64,000 nt of DNA from Marinomonas balearica (GCF_004362145.1 NZ_SNXC01000011.1:298438-362437); one strand, 5' to 3'; shown: positions 27,874-38,437, counted from the stretch's first letter. Notes: a model not told the origin generated them from the sequence alone. Translations and numbers: made by a program.

Positions 27874-27940
27874 CGTTTTAAGGCTGAGATTTTTGAGAAG
27901 ATTTGATATGGTTTGCGAAATAAACGAATAGGATTATTAA

Positions 27941-28744
<804 letters not shown>

Positions 28745-28770
28745 GCTTTTCTAGTTTCATCCTTCTTCGA

Positions 28771-28802
28771 AAAAATGCCGATATAAGTATATCGGCATTT
28801 TT
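28771..28802. terminator. Bidirectional terminator between dapB and the PhoH gene
   Basis: ATGCCGATATA / TATATCGGCAT with a 2-nt centre is flanked by five A on the left and five T on the right, so it can stop both convergent transcripts. Confidence 0.9.
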
Positions 28803-28816
28803 ATCTCTGATTGGCC

Positions 28817-30217
28817 TTATAAGGTCTCTTCCGCAAATTCGGCTAATCGGCTTCGCTCTATTCCGTTTACATGCATAATGCTGGCATATTTGAACGATTT
28901 TGATTTCTCTACTAAGTACGTTAATCCTGATGTTAGAGGTGTGATGTATTTGTTATCGATTTGAGCTAGGTTGCCTAACACGATAATTTTTGAATTACTG
29001 CCTATGCGGGTCACGATGGATTTAAGCTGGAATTGCGTAAGTCCCTGTGCCTCATCAATTATGATTAGGGCGTTATTGAAAGATCGACCTCGCATAAAGT
29101 TGAGAGATTTAAACTGAATGTTTGCTTTCTGTTTAACGTAGTCGATACTGCTAAAGGTATGCTCATCAGCACCGTGGAGGATTTCCAAGTTATCGTCGAA
29201 GGCTGCAAGCCACGGCGCCATTTTCTCTTCCTCAGTACCCGGCAAAAAGCCAATGTCCTCTGCCATAGGAGGGGTTGAGCGCGCTACGATAATTTTGTTA
29301 AAACGTTTCTCCTCCATCGTCACCTGCAACGCATAGGCCAAAGCTAATAAGGTTTTACCTGAGCCTGCTGGCCCTGTCATGACCATAAGATCGGAGTTGT
29401 CGTGGCGTAATAAATAGAACGCCATTGCTTGTTCCATATTTCTAGGGTGTATTCCCCAAAAGCTTTGGTGCATTAATTTTTGTCGATTTAAATCAATAAG
29501 ATAAACATGTTCTTCATCTGCATTTACAACAAAACCCACAAACTCATTTTGATCTAGAATAAACATATTTAGATACAGAGTAGGGAGTTCCGATTTGTTT
29601 ATGATATGCACGGTATGGTGTCCGTGTACTTCTGTCTTAACCGAATTAATTGTGTTCCACATTTCACCTTCGATCGTGACATAGCCCTTGTTCATTAAAT
29701 CTACATCGTCTAATACTTTGTCTCGGCGATAGTCTTCGACCCGTTCTAAACCAGAGCCTTTGGCTTTGATTCTCATATTGATGTCTTTTGTGACAAGACA
29801 AACGGAGGCTTTAGGATGGGTTGCCTGAAGGCTTAAGGCGACATTGATTATTCGATTGTCGTTAGCGTGGTCATGGTTTCCATTTAAAAATGGAATGTTA
29901 TCGGTATTGGTTATTTGTTGATCAGGAAAGATGGCCAGAGAGCCTTCGTGACTGCTGTCTTTTGATTCATCCGTCTCTAGCGAGTGAATGGTGACGCCAT
30001 TTTGTAGCGCTTTGGGGGAGGCATCACCGACAATCTTGTCAATGGTATTTATCGCAATGCGTGCTTCTCTGCTTACATCCTTGTCACGTCTGTCTTTAAT
30101 GTAATCTAGCTCCTCTAAAACAGTCATAGGGATGACTACTTTGTGTTCTGCAAAGGCATATATTGCAAGTGGATCGTGCAACAGCACGTTGGTATCGAGA
30201 ACATAGATCTTTTCCAT
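28817..30217 (-). CDS. PhoH family ATPase with N-terminal PIN domain
   Basis: The 466-residue protein joins a PIN nuclease domain (residues 1-about 135, YVLDTNVLLHDP, VIPMTVLEELDYIKDRRD, SVCLVTKDINMRIKA) to a PhoH ATPase (Walker A GPAGSGKTLLALAYAL near residue 280, Walker B ALIIIDEAQGLTQFQLK). PIN-PhoH (PhoH2/YlaK-type) proteins are thought to be RNA helicase/RNases, partly toxin-like, but the physiological role is not settled. The ATG at 30217 has AGGAG about 7 nt upstream; an earlier in-frame start is unsupported. It lies alone between terminators. Confidence 0.93.
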   Translation of the reverse strand: MEKIYVLDTNVLLHDPLAIYAFAEHKVVIPMTVLEELDYIKDRRDKDVSREARIAINTIDKIVGDASPKALQNGVTIHSLETDESKDSSHEGSLAIFPDQQITNTDNIPFLNGNHDHANDNRIINVALSLQATHPKASVCLVTKDINMRIKAKGSGLERVEDYRRDKVLDDVDLMNKGYVTIEGEMWNTINSVKTEVHGHHTVHIINKSELPTLYLNMFILDQNEFVGFVVNADEEHVYLIDLNRQKLMHQSFWGIHPRNMEQAMAFYLLRHDNSDLMVMTGPAGSGKTLLALAYALQVTMEEKRFNKIIVARSTPPMAEDIGFLPGTEEEKMAPWLAAFDDNLEILHGADEHTFSSIDYVKQKANIQFKSLNFMRGRSFNNALIIIDEAQGLTQFQLKSIVTRIGSNSKIIVLGNLAQIDNKYITPLTSGLTYLVEKSKSFKYASIMHVNGIERSRLAEFAEETL

Positions 30218-30464
30218 AAAGTACTCCTGTGTTAGCAAAAACACGTTCACTAATGAGAAAGTTGCGGCTGTTCTTATTATTGGAATTGGGTCGTAAATAG
30301 TTAGGTCGAGCGAGGGATTGACTGGGCCACTTTGGCTGTCTGAAGAAGGCCGAATACGGCAAATTTGAGTTTAAAGTCTTAAGTGTTTTTTGCAAATTAT
30401 GCTTACCAAATACTCTTATATAGACACTTTTAGTCTATGACAGGTTTGATAAGAATGGAAATAA

Positions 30465-30500
30465 AAAATCCCCAAAATGCGCAAACATTTTGGGGATTTT
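30465..30500 (-). terminator. Rho-independent terminator after rpoD
   Basis: A perfect 15-bp stem, AAAATCCCCAAAATG / CATTTTGGGGATTTT, with the loop CGCAAA lies 33 nt beyond the rpoD stop and ends in T residues on the minus strand. Confidence 0.93.
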
Positions 30501-30532
30501 CTGATCTAGAATCAAAGATTTGAGTCTTAGTG

Positions 30533-32365
30533 CTACTCGTCTAAGAAACTACGTAAATGTTCTGAACGACTCGGGTGACGAAGCTTACGTAATGCTTTTG
30601 CTTCAATCTGACGGATGCGTTCACGTGTTACGTCAAATTGTTTACCTACTTCTTCAAGAGTGTGGTCGGTATTCATATCAATACCAAAACGCATACGCAA
30701 AACTTTAGCTTCACGGGCGGTCAAACCTGCAAGAACGGTAGTCGTCGATTCTTTAAGGCCTTCGATGGTTGCTGTATCGATTGGAGATTCAGCGCCATCG
30801 TCTTCAATAAAGTCACCAAGATGTGAATCTTCGTCATCACCAATGGGGGTTTCCATTGAGATAGGTTCTTTGGCTATTTTCAAAACCTTACGGATTTTGT
30901 CTTCTGGCATATCCATGCGTACAGCAAGCTCTTCAGGCGTCGCTTCACGACCCATTTCCTGTAGCATCTGACGAGAGATTCGATTCAGTTTGTTGATTGT
31001 TTCAATCATATGAACTGGAATACGGATCGTTCGCGCTTGGTCTGCAATTGAGCGAGTGATAGCCTGACGAATCCACCATGTTGCATAAGTCGAAAACTTA
31101 TATCCGCGACGGTATTCGAATTTGTCGACCGCTTTCATTAGGCCGATGTTACCTTCCTGAATGAGGTCAAGGAACTGTAGGCCACGGTTTGTGTATTTCT
31201 TAGCGATCGAAATAACCAAACGTAAGTTAGCTTCAACCATTTCTTTCTTCGCGCGACGAGCACGCGTTTCGCCGATAGAAATACGACGGTTGATTTCTTT
31301 TAGTTGTGCAATCGTCAAACCAGTATCTTTAGATATTGCTCTGAGTTTGCGTTGACTGCGAGAAAACTCCGCTTCATTTTCTTCTAAAGCTGCTGAGTAG
31401 CTTGCGGCAAGATCAATTTGCTCTTGTAGCCATGTAGCATTCGTTTCGTTGCTTGGGAAGCGCTTCAAAAACTCAGTACGAGGCATTCCAGCTTTACGTA
31501 CACAAACTTGCATGATAAGTCGTTCTTGTTCGCGTACTTTATCCATACGTGAACGGACACGGTCAATCAGGTCATCAAATAATTTTGGAACAAGTTTGAT
31601 CGGGGCAAACTGAAAGCTAAGTTCTTCTTGCTTTGCTCTAACAACAGGATCTTGACGATCGTTGTTTTCTAGTAAGGCAAGTACTTCGTTGTGAAGACGT
31701 CGAATTTCGTTAAAGCGACGAGCTGTTTCTTCCGGATCAGGACCGCTTTCCGTTTCTTCCTCTTCGTCGTCATCAGTTGACTCTTCTTCGTCAGATTCGT
31801 CTTCTTCTGGCTCTTCAACAACTTCTTCAACTTCTTCAAATACTGGCTCTTCGCCGTCACCATCGATAAAGCCGCTAAAGATATCACTTAGGCGTCCTTC
31901 TTCTTCAAGTGTTTTTGCGTAAGTATCTAAAAGTACATCGACAGCACCTGGGAAATAAGACAGTGATGCCATTACTTCACGCGTACCTTCTTCAATACGC
32001 TTTGCAATGGCGATTTCACCAGCACGGGTAAGAAGCTCGACCGTGCCCATTTCGCGCATGTACATACGTACAGGATCAGTTGTACGTGCAACATCACCTT
32101 CAACTGCAGCAAGTGCTGCAGCTGCTTCTTCAGCCGCTTCTTCGTCTGTTGAATCACCTTCTTCCATAAGAAGGCTTTCTCGATCTGGGGCGTACTCTGA
32201 AACCACGATCCCCATATCGTTGATCATGGCTACAATTTCTTCAACCTGCTCTGGGTCTGACAGGTCATCGGGAAGATGGTCGTTAACTTCAGCAAAAGTT
32301 AAGTAACCTTGTTCTTTGCCCTTGGCTATCAGTTCCTTGAGACGTGACTGTTGAGTGTCTGACAT
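30533..32365 (-). CDS. rpoD: RNA polymerase sigma-70 factor
   Basis: RpoD directs RNA polymerase to housekeeping promoters. The 610 residues include region 1.1 ([22 protein letters not shown]), region 1.2 ([11 protein letters not shown]), a very acidic linker near residues 180-220, regions 2.3-2.4 ([20 protein letters not shown]) and the region 4.2 helix-turn-helix ([20 protein letters not shown]), ending [15 protein letters not shown]. This is nearly the E. coli sequence in the core. It follows dnaG on the same strand, in the macromolecular synthesis cluster. Confidence 0.98.
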   Translation of the reverse strand: MSDTQQSRLKELIAKGKEQGYLTFAEVNDHLPDDLSDPEQVEEIVAMINDMGIVVSEYAPDRESLLMEEGDSTDEEAAEEAAAALAAVEGDVARTTDPVRMYMREMGTVELLTRAGEIAIAKRIEEGTREVMASLSYFPGAVDVLLDTYAKTLEEEGRLSDIFSGFIDGDGEEPVFEEVEEVVEEPEEDESDEEESTDDDEEEETESGPDPEETARRFNEIRRLHNEVLALLENNDRQDPVVRAKQEELSFQFAPIKLVPKLFDDLIDRVRSRMDKVREQERLIMQVCVRKAGMPRTEFLKRFPSNETNATWLQEQIDLAASYSAALEENEAEFSRSQRKLRAISKDTGLTIAQLKEINRRISIGETRARRAKKEMVEANLRLVISIAKKYTNRGLQFLDLIQEGNIGLMKAVDKFEYRRGYKFSTYATWWIRQAITRSIADQARTIRIPVHMIETINKLNRISRQMLQEMGREATPEELAVRMDMPEDKIRKVLKIAKEPISMETPIGDDEDSHLGDFIEDDGAESPIDTATIEGLKESTTTVLAGLTAREAKVLRMRFGIDMNTDHTLEEVGKQFDVTRERIRQIEAKALRKLRHPSRSEHLRSFLDE

Positions 32366-32474
32366 TCGACAACCTATCGTTAGAATTCGTTTTGGGTTAG
32401 CAAGCCGCGTATTATACTGAAAAAGGTAAAAAAATTCCAGTTATAGTTGCTTTTTGCACGTTATTTAAGCAGTT

Positions 32475-34493
32475 TTATTTCTTTAGTTTCTGTTGTCGTA
32501 AATGTTCTACCATCGCTCTATAGTCTTGTTTACCATCTTCACTTTTTATGTAGTCACTTCCTTTGCTTTTCAAGCGCTGAGTAGAGTTATCTGTACCTAA
32601 ATTTCGTTCAAGTGCTTTTATTAAGTCAGAAATTTCTTGAGTGGCGCTGTTTAGCTTCTCTTTGGTATGGGCGTCGCCGTGATTGAGTAAGCTAATGACT
32701 TTATTGCCAGCGGCAGTCTGTTTTTTATTGAAAATAAAATGACCCGCATTGTGTGTCGGGTTTTTGTAGAAGTAGCGCCAGACTGTACTAAGGGTTTGAA
32801 TGGACTCATCACTGTTGTTTATAAGTGGATCCGGGATATCGATATCTTGAGCGACATTTGGGTGAATGATTAAGCAAAGGATGGCATGTTCTATTGCTGA
32901 TAGTGGTTTTGGTGCTTGCGGTAATTTAGGGGTATTAAAATCTTTTTTACCGAAATTGTTTTTTTTGTTAAACCCGCCTTTTTTTCTGGGGTTGTCGATG
33001 AATCCTGAATTGGGTAAAGAGTCAGGTAAATAAAGGGTTGAGCCTGTAGTGTAGTTGTCGTATTCAGCCCCTGGATAGTGATCATCGAAATTGTCAGGGT
33101 GGTAGGCTAGATCAATGTCTCGAATGTTTTCCTGAGCGGTGTGTTCATGATGTTGGTGGTTATTTGGCTCGGTGTAGTGGCTTTTTCGAGAGCTAATACT
33201 GACCTGATTAAGTTCTTCTTTTTCTATACCTGATTCATTCGATAGCTGTTTTAAAAGAACAGAGCGGTAGGTAATGTCATTTGGAATTTGTTGGATCAAT
33301 GTCATGGCATTGCGTGCAAATTCCGCGTCACCTTCTTCGTGATCTAATGTAACTTGGTTTCGCGCATGTTCGAACAATACATTCGCTAACGAATTGGCGT
33401 CTTCTAATCTTGCTAAAAATGCTTCCTGACCTTCTTGTCGTACAAGGGAGTCTGGATCTTCACCATCGGGCAAAAATAGAAAGCGAGCTTGTTTTCCGTC
33501 TTGCATAACCGGCAAGGATGCTTCTAGGCCTCTAATGGCTGCTGCTCGTCCCGCTTTGTCTCCGTCAAAACAAAGGGTTATTTTATTAACGAGCTTGAAA
33601 AGCTTGCGGATATGTTGGCTGTTTACTGATGTTCCAAGTGTTGCGACCGCGTTGGTTATGCCGTATTGGGCGAGGACAATAACGTCCATATACCCTTCTA
33701 CAACAATAATGTGATCGAGGTTTTGTGTGTTTTGCTTGGCTTCAAACAGGCCATATAGTTCATGGCTTTTGTTAAATACGGCGGTTTCTGGTGAGTTTAA
33801 ATATTTCGGTTTTTCATCGCCAAATGCTCTCCCACCAAAGGCAATTACGCGGCCTCTACTGTCGCGAATAGGGAACATTATGCGATCCCTGAAACGATCA
33901 TAGTAATGGCCTTGTTGATCTTTTTTCTCGATCAACATGCCGCCTTGTAAAAGCTGCTCTTGCTGTTCCGCCCGTTTGCCAATGGCTTTAAGTAAGTTGT
34001 CCCATCCAGGAGGCGCGAAGCCTATTCCATATACTTTGGCGATTTGGCCTGAAAGCCCGCGTTCGGTTGCCAAGTAATCGGTTGCTTTCTTTTTTGATGG
34101 GCTTTGGGTTAACTGACTTTGAAAGAAATGAGCGCTTTCAGTAAGTCGTTTAAGTAATTCTGCATTTTGCTCGTAACGGTCGGGTGCGCCTTTTTCTTTT
34201 GGTACCTCTAATCCCGCGTCTTTTGCTAAAGCTTCTATTGCTTCAACAAAATCGAGATGGTCGTGCTCCATAACAAAGGAAATGGCGTTCCCGCCAGCCC
34301 CACAGCCGAAGCAATAGTAGAACTGTTTATTGGGGTTTAAGCTAAAAGACGGTGTTTTTTCGTTGTGAAAAGGGCACAGCCCTGAATAGTTTTGCCCTGT
34401 CTTTTTAAGGGTGATTCGAGACGAAACCACATCGGTTATGTCTGTGCGAGCTAGGAGCTCATCAATAAATTGATCTGGTATACGTCCCGACAT
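32475..34493 (-). CDS. dnaG: DNA primase
   Basis: DnaG makes RNA primers at the replication fork. The zinc-binding motif is CPFH...CFGCG (about residues 41-65); the core contains the TOPRIM motifs VVEGYMDV and LCFDGDKAG, and a C-terminal DnaB-binding domain follows. The 672 residues exceed the usual length of about 580-660. The excess is a His/Asn/Tyr-rich low-complexity linker at about residues 436-530 (TEPNNHQHHEHTAQE, GGFNKKNNFGKKDF). It is read with rpsU and yqeY upstream and rpoD downstream. Confidence 0.97.
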   Translation of the reverse strand: MSGRIPDQFIDELLARTDITDVVSSRITLKKTGQNYSGLCPFHNEKTPSFSLNPNKQFYYCFGCGAGGNAISFVMEHDHLDFVEAIEALAKDAGLEVPKEKGAPDRYEQNAELLKRLTESAHFFQSQLTQSPSKKKATDYLATERGLSGQIAKVYGIGFAPPGWDNLLKAIGKRAEQQEQLLQGGMLIEKKDQQGHYYDRFRDRIMFPIRDSRGRVIAFGGRAFGDEKPKYLNSPETAVFNKSHELYGLFEAKQNTQNLDHIIVVEGYMDVIVLAQYGITNAVATLGTSVNSQHIRKLFKLVNKITLCFDGDKAGRAAAIRGLEASLPVMQDGKQARFLFLPDGEDPDSLVRQEGQEAFLARLEDANSLANVLFEHARNQVTLDHEEGDAEFARNAMTLIQQIPNDITYRSVLLKQLSNESGIEKEELNQVSISSRKSHYTEPNNHQHHEHTAQENIRDIDLAYHPDNFDDHYPGAEYDNYTTGSTLYLPDSLPNSGFIDNPRKKGGFNKKNNFGKKDFNTPKLPQAPKPLSAIEHAILCLIIHPNVAQDIDIPDPLINNSDESIQTLSTVWRYFYKNPTHNAGHFIFNKKQTAAGNKVISLLNHGDAHTKEKLNSATQEISDLIKALERNLGTDNSTQRLKSKGSDYIKSEDGKQDYRAMVEHLRQQKLKK

Positions 34494-34516
34494 AATACTT
34501 CGTTTTTAGTGGATGA

Positions 34517-34963
34517 TTAAGCAATGAGAGCTTTGACGTGCTTGCTTACAATACCCATATCGCCTCGGCCTTGAACCTGAGGTTTTACGATTGCCATAAC
34601 CGCGCCCATTTGCTGCATGCTTGCTGCACCTGTTTCTGCAATGGCTGCTTTTACGATATCAATGATTTCATCTTCTGTTAATGCAGTCGGCAAAAACTCG
34701 CTGATGATTGTGATTTCTCGTTGTTCAATTTCTGCTAAATCTTCGCGTCCGCCGTCTGTGAATTGTTGTACAGAGTCTTTGCGTTGCTTAACCATTTTAT
34801 CTAGCACGCCAAGAGTGCGGGCATCATCGACTTCAATGCGCTCGTCTACTTCAATGCGTTTGATTTCCGCAAGAATGGTGCGAATAACGGTAACGCGTTC
34901 TTTTTCCTTTGCTCTCATGGAAGCTTTTAAAGTATCTGAAATGGTCTTTTTTAACTCAGACAT
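34517..34963 (-). CDS. yqeY: GatB/YqeY domain-containing protein
   Basis: This 148-residue helical protein belongs to the YqeY family, related to the C-terminal tRNA-binding domain of amidotransferase GatB. Signature segments are LKASMRAKEKERVTVIRTILAEIK and the C-terminal MGAVMAIVKPQVQGRGDM. A tRNA-related role is inferred in the family but unproven. It sits between rpsU and dnaG, a common placement in gammaproteobacteria. Confidence 0.93.
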   Translation of the reverse strand: MSELKKTISDTLKASMRAKEKERVTVIRTILAEIKRIEVDERIEVDDARTLGVLDKMVKQRKDSVQQFTDGGREDLAEIEQREITIISEFLPTALTEDEIIDIVKAAIAETGAASMQQMGAVMAIVKPQVQGRGDMGIVSKHVKALIA

Positions 34964-34993
34964 ATGAAGGGTCCTATCTATGCGGTGTCAGAA

Positions 34994-35026
34994 ACAAAAA
35001 AACGGCTAGTTTAAAAACTAACCGTT
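34994..35026 (-). terminator. Terminator/attenuator between rpsU and yqeY
   Basis: On the minus strand AACGGTTAGTTT pairs with AAACTAGCCGTT (one G-U pair), followed by at least five T. It lies about 85 nt after the rpsU stop. In E. coli a terminator in the rpsU-dnaG gap tunes the low primase level. Confidence 0.85.
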
Positions 35027-35110
35027 CTGATGTGTTAATCAGAATATGATTAACTTAGCACATTACCTAGCAAATTTAAGCAGGTATGTGATGCGCGTTG
35101 TACAAAAACT

Positions 35111-35326
35111 CTAGTACAAGCGTTGGAATTTTTTCTGCTCACGAGAAACTTTCTTCGCGTGACGCTTTACTGCAGCTGCAGCAGCGCGTTTGCGTAGAGT
35201 AGTTGGCTTCTCGTAGCACTCACGACGACGAACTTCAGCAAGAACACCTGCTTTTTCACAAGAGCGTTTGAAACGACGTAGAGCGATGTCAAATGGTTCG
35301 TTATCTTTAACTTTTACTGATGGCAT
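35111..35326 (-). CDS. rpsU: 30S ribosomal protein S21
   Basis: S21 is a small basic protein near the anti-Shine-Dalgarno end of 16S rRNA and aids initiation on structured mRNAs. The 71 residues equal the E. coli length, starting [20 protein letters not shown] and including [14 protein letters not shown] and [14 protein letters not shown]. The ATG at 35326 follows AAGGTGAT; three codons of upstream open frame are not part of the protein. It heads the macromolecular synthesis cluster with yqeY, dnaG and rpoD. Confidence 0.97.
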   Translation of the reverse strand: MPSVKVKDNEPFDIALRRFKRSCEKAGVLAEVRRRECYEKPTTLRKRAAAAAVKRHAKKVSREQKKFQRLY

Positions 35327-35721
35327 TAATATCACCTTAAATTGGGTTTATACGTTTAAAATAAACGGCGCGCATGATACAGATATTTGTACCAAACTTC
35401 CTCATATTTTGAAAATATGATGCCGTATGGCGGTTTGACCTGCTACATAGCATCTATCTCTGATGATTAAATCAGTTAGTATGTTTGCTGATTAAATCAA
35501 CTTTGTAGTGCTTTTTTCACTAGGTACTTTTTATTTCTAAGCCTAGGTTTTCGCTATGGATTAAGCGAAGAAGTTAGAATCACCTGCCTTTTGTTTAAAC
35601 GTTAAAACGCGCGGAATTATATAGAGCTTAATGTCCACTGTCTATATAAAAATCAATCCTCATACAAATGTACTCTCTATATGGGGTACAATGCGCACCA
35701 AATGATTGAGAGAACACTGTG
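35327..35721. other. Intergenic region between divergent rpsU and tsaD
   Basis: This stretch of about 395 bp contains no convincing gene. It must hold the promoters of rpsU (minus) and tsaD (plus). A TATCAT hexamer on the minus strand followed by a GCGCGCC discriminator (near 35368-35380) looks like a stringently controlled ribosomal-protein promoter, but I see no good -35. Two copies of TGATTAAATCA lie near the middle. Confidence 0.5.
35464..35499. repeat. Tandem TGATTAAATCA palindromes, possible operator
   Basis: The 11-mer TGATTAAATCA (arms TGATT and AATCA) occurs at 35464-35474 and again at 35489-35499, 25 bp apart. Two identical near-palindromes at this spacing in the rpsU-tsaD divergent region look like binding sites for a dimeric regulator. 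No factor can be named. Confidence 0.45.
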
Positions 35722-36759
35722 ATGAAAGTACTAGGCCTAGAAACATCTTGTGATGAAACCGGTATCGCAATTTATGACACTGATACTGGACTGCTTGCAC
35801 ATAAAATTTATTCGCAAATTGAGCAGCATGCTGAATACGGCGGAGTAGTGCCTGAATTAGCCTCACGAGATCATGTTCGAAAAACGTTGCCGTTAATCGA
35901 TGAGGTGCTAGAAGAAGCCAATATGACAAAAGCAGAGTTAGATGCCGTTGCTTTTACGAGTGGCCCAGGGTTAGTGGGTGCTCTAATGGCAGGTGCCACT
36001 ATTGGACGTTCTCTGGCAATGTCTCTCAATATTCCTGCATTGGGAGTTCATCATATGGAAGGGCATTTGCTGGCGCCGATGCTGGAAGATAATCGCCCCG
36101 AAATGCCTTTTATAGCCTTGCTAGTGTCGGGTGGGCACACTCAACTTGTGCGTGTGGATGCGATTGGCGAATATAAGCTTCTAGGGCAATCATTGGATGA
36201 TGCGGCAGGGGAGGCATTTGATAAAGCCGCTAAAATGATTGGTTTACCTTACCCTGGTGGGCCTTACATTGCTTCGTTAGCTGAAAAGGGAAATGCTAAT
36301 TCAGGCCTCAAGTTCCCTCGACCTATGACGGATCGACCTGGATTGGATTTTAGCTTTAGTGGACTGAAAACCGCATTCCTTACCGCAGTTCATGATTCAT
36401 TGGATGATGAGCGTTTTGATGAGCAATTTAAGTATGATATCGCGCTTGCTTTTGAGCAAGCTGTAGTGGATACCTTGGTGATTAAATGTCGCCGCGCACT
36501 TGAGCAAGAAGGTCTTAAGCGATTGATTATTGCAGGAGGTGTGAGTGCAAACAAGCGGCTCCGCACAGAACTTGAATCACAACTAGCAAAAATACGAGGG
36601 AGTGTATTTTACGCTCGTCCTGAGTTTTGTACTGATAATGGAGCGATGATTGCCTATGCAGGCGCACAGCGCTTGAAAGCGGGTCAATCATCGCCATTAA
36701 ACTTGTCTATCAGAGCTCGCTGGCCATTATCAGAACTTGAGCCTGTGAAGGGACCGTAA
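35722..36759 (+). CDS. tsaD: tRNA N6-adenosine threonylcarbamoyltransferase
   Basis: TsaD transfers the threonylcarbamoyl group to A37 of ANN-decoding tRNAs, with TsaB and TsaE. The ASKHA fold is shown by [13 protein letters not shown], the metal-binding HHMEGH (about residues 110-115), [11 protein letters not shown] and [10 protein letters not shown]. The 345 residues fit (E. coli 337). The ATG at 35722 is used rather than the GTG just before it. It is divergent from rpsU, a conserved neighbourhood. Confidence 0.97.
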   Translation: MKVLGLETSCDETGIAIYDTDTGLLAHKIYSQIEQHAEYGGVVPELASRDHVRKTLPLIDEVLEEANMTKAELDAVAFTSGPGLVGALMAGATIGRSLAMSLNIPALGVHHMEGHLLAPMLEDNRPEMPFIALLVSGGHTQLVRVDAIGEYKLLGQSLDDAAGEAFDKAAKMIGLPYPGGPYIASLAEKGNANSGLKFPRPMTDRPGLDFSFSGLKTAFLTAVHDSLDDERFDEQFKYDIALAFEQAVVDTLVIKCRRALEQEGLKRLIIAGGVSANKRLRTELESQLAKIRGSVFYARPEFCTDNGAMIAYAGAQRLKAGQSSPLNLSIRARWPLSELEPVKGP

Positions 36760-36807
36760 GTATTAAGAGTATTAGATATAATTTGACGCTTATAGGAAGT
36801 TAGGTAT

Positions 36808-37161
36808 ATGAAAGATCTTGTTTTGATCGAGGGGTTGCATGTCGACGCTGTCATTGGTGTTTATGAATGGGAAAAGAAGATTCTTCAGAATTTGGTTTTC
36901 GATTTAGAAATGGAGCATGACAACAGACCTGCTGCCGAAACTGACGACCTGTCTAAAACGCTCGATTACGAAGCGATTTCGAATTTTATCGCAAAGTACT
37001 GTTCAGACAATACGTTTGAGTTAATTGAAACGTTGGCTGAGCGACTGTGTGCAGATCTAATGCATTTATTCGATATAGAGTCAGTGCGAATGACATTACG
37101 TAAGCCTGGGGCTGTGCCTTCGGCTCAAAGTGTTGGAGTAAAAATATATCGAACTCGTTAA
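36808..37161 (+). CDS. folB: Dihydroneopterin aldolase
   Basis: FolB cleaves dihydroneopterin to 6-hydroxymethyl-dihydropterin in folate synthesis. The 117 residues carry the motifs IEGLHVDAVIGVYEWEKKILQ, the active-site region DYEAISNFIAKYC, and ELIETLAERLCADLM, with a C-terminal lysine in VTLRKPGA-like form (MTLRKPGAV). It follows tsaD by 48 bp, with AGGAAG upstream of the ATG. A perfect palindrome covers its stop codon. Confidence 0.95.
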   Translation: MKDLVLIEGLHVDAVIGVYEWEKKILQNLVFDLEMEHDNRPAAETDDLSKTLDYEAISNFIAKYCSDNTFELIETLAERLCADLMHLFDIESVRMTLRKPGAVPSAQSVGVKIYRTR

Positions 37162-37173
37162 CGAGTTCGATAT
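37146..37173. repeat. Perfect 28-bp palindrome across the folB stop codon
   Basis: ATATCGAACTCGTT is followed directly by its reverse complement AACGAGTTCGATAT, with the folB TAA at the centre. It may act as a 3'-end hairpin for folB and for convergent cca, but no T tract follows. Confidence 0.7.
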
Positions 37174-37228
37174 TCAGGGATGAGTTCTGTATTGGTTTGG
37201 GTCAGAGCTTAAGTTAACGAAGCCTGAG

Positions 37229-38329
37229 TTAAAGCACTAATGGGTTGTCGCTTAAGGCGTTAATGGCGTCGGCTTTTGCGTGTTTGATTGCGTTGCCTAG
37301 CGCAGCGCCAGTATGCCCATTTGACATCAATGTTTTTGGAGAAACAGATTTTGTTTGGTCTAAAAGGTCTTGCCAATGCTTCTGCTTAATGTCCAGTTTC
37401 GTGGCTAGGATGTGTGTCAATTGTTGATATCGTTCTGGCTTTTTCGCAGCAGAAACTTGTGTTAACCAAGTTTCCCATTCGAGACCTGACATAGGAAGCG
37501 ATTTGTTTTTTAGAAAATCGCACAGTGTTTCGCTTAACCATTTGACGTTGTTTGGAACTTTTAAACGAGCGTTAAGTTTTTTTAACTGATCGAGAGGGAG
37601 TTCATTGCAGAGCAATGCCCAGCGATCAATGTGACTTAGTGTTTGATTTAATTGAGTGTTATCAATGTCTTGTTGCATGTCTATGTATGCAATTAATTCA
37701 GGAAAAATACTCTGAGTTGCGCCGACATTGTTCAGTACTTTGAAGTAAGTAAGGAAACTTGAGTAGCTGAGAGCTTTTTCTGTCTCTTTCCATACTCGCT
37801 CGGGTGTTAAGGTAGACAATTCACCAGAAGCGCTGAGATCTTTCATTAAATTTAGAGTGTCGGGTGCAATATGAAAGTTGAACTCATGAAAGCGGGCAGC
37901 AAAACGTGCCACTCTTAGTACTCGTAATGGGTCTTCAATAAAAGCATTTGAGACATGGCGAAATGTTCTGTTTTCTAAATCTGTGATGCCATTAAAAGGG
38001 TCGTGCAGCTTTCCGCTATCATCTTTTGCGATTGCATTGATTGTCAGGTCTCTACGCGCTAAATCTTCCTCTAGAGATATATCGGGAGAGAAATCGCAGA
38101 TAAAGCCTGTGTATCCAGATCCTGATTTTCGTTCTTTTCGTGCGAGAGCATATTCTTCTTTGGATTTAGGGTGTAGAAAAACAGGAAATTGTTTTCCAAC
38201 AGCCTGATACCCATCTGCAATCATTTCTTCAGGTTTAGAGCCAACTACAACCCAATCTTTGTCATAAACTGGAAGGCCTAGTAACGCATCCCTAACAGCC
38301 CCACCGACTAGGTAAACTTGCTTTCTCAC
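37229..38329 (-). CDS. cca: CCA-adding tRNA nucleotidyltransferase, without HD domain
   Basis: Cca builds and repairs the 3'-CCA end of tRNAs. The class II nucleotidyltransferase motifs are [12 protein letters not shown] and the DxD in [11 protein letters not shown], with [12 protein letters not shown] and [16 protein letters not shown]. The 366 residues are shorter than E. coli Cca (412), and I see no His-Asp (HD) phosphohydrolase motif in the C-terminal part, so the repair-associated phosphatase activity is probably missing. It starts at GTG with only a weak GCGAGAA upstream. Confidence 0.95.
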   Translation of the reverse strand: MRKQVYLVGGAVRDALLGLPVYDKDWVVVGSKPEEMIADGYQAVGKQFPVFLHPKSKEEYALARKERKSGSGYTGFICDFSPDISLEEDLARRDLTINAIAKDDSGKLHDPFNGITDLENRTFRHVSNAFIEDPLRVLRVARFAARFHEFNFHIAPDTLNLMKDLSASGELSTLTPERVWKETEKALSYSSFLTYFKVLNNVGATQSIFPELIAYIDMQQDIDNTQLNQTLSHIDRWALLCNELPLDQLKKLNARLKVPNNVKWLSETLCDFLKNKSLPMSGLEWETWLTQVSAAKKPERYQQLTHILATKLDIKQKHWQDLLDQTKSVSPKTLMSNGHTGAALGNAIKHAKADAINALSDNPLVL

Positions 38330-38351
38330 TTAATTCTCGCTTCAATATTCC

Positions 38352-38437
38352 GAGACCTTTGCACGACGACTACGCTCTCAAATACAGGGTTAAAAAGAGA
38401 CTCGTCTTAACTTTGGTCATGACTTCGTGCAAAGCTC
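38352..38437. repeat. MITE-like inverted repeat between cca and glpE
   Basis: GAGACCTTTGCACGA on the left is matched by TCGTGCAAAGCTC on the right (10-bp perfect core CTTTGCACGA plus GAG/CTC), about 86 bp end to end. The ends resemble terminal repeats beginning GAGACCTTTGCA that I recall from IS5-type elements. No transposase and no clear target duplication are present, so this could be a miniature element or simply a long hairpin. Confidence 0.45.

Noticed and set aside
38352..38437. Considered as a Rho-independent terminator of glpE or cca
   Set aside because: The loop is too long (about 57 nt) and no T tract follows the stem on either strand.
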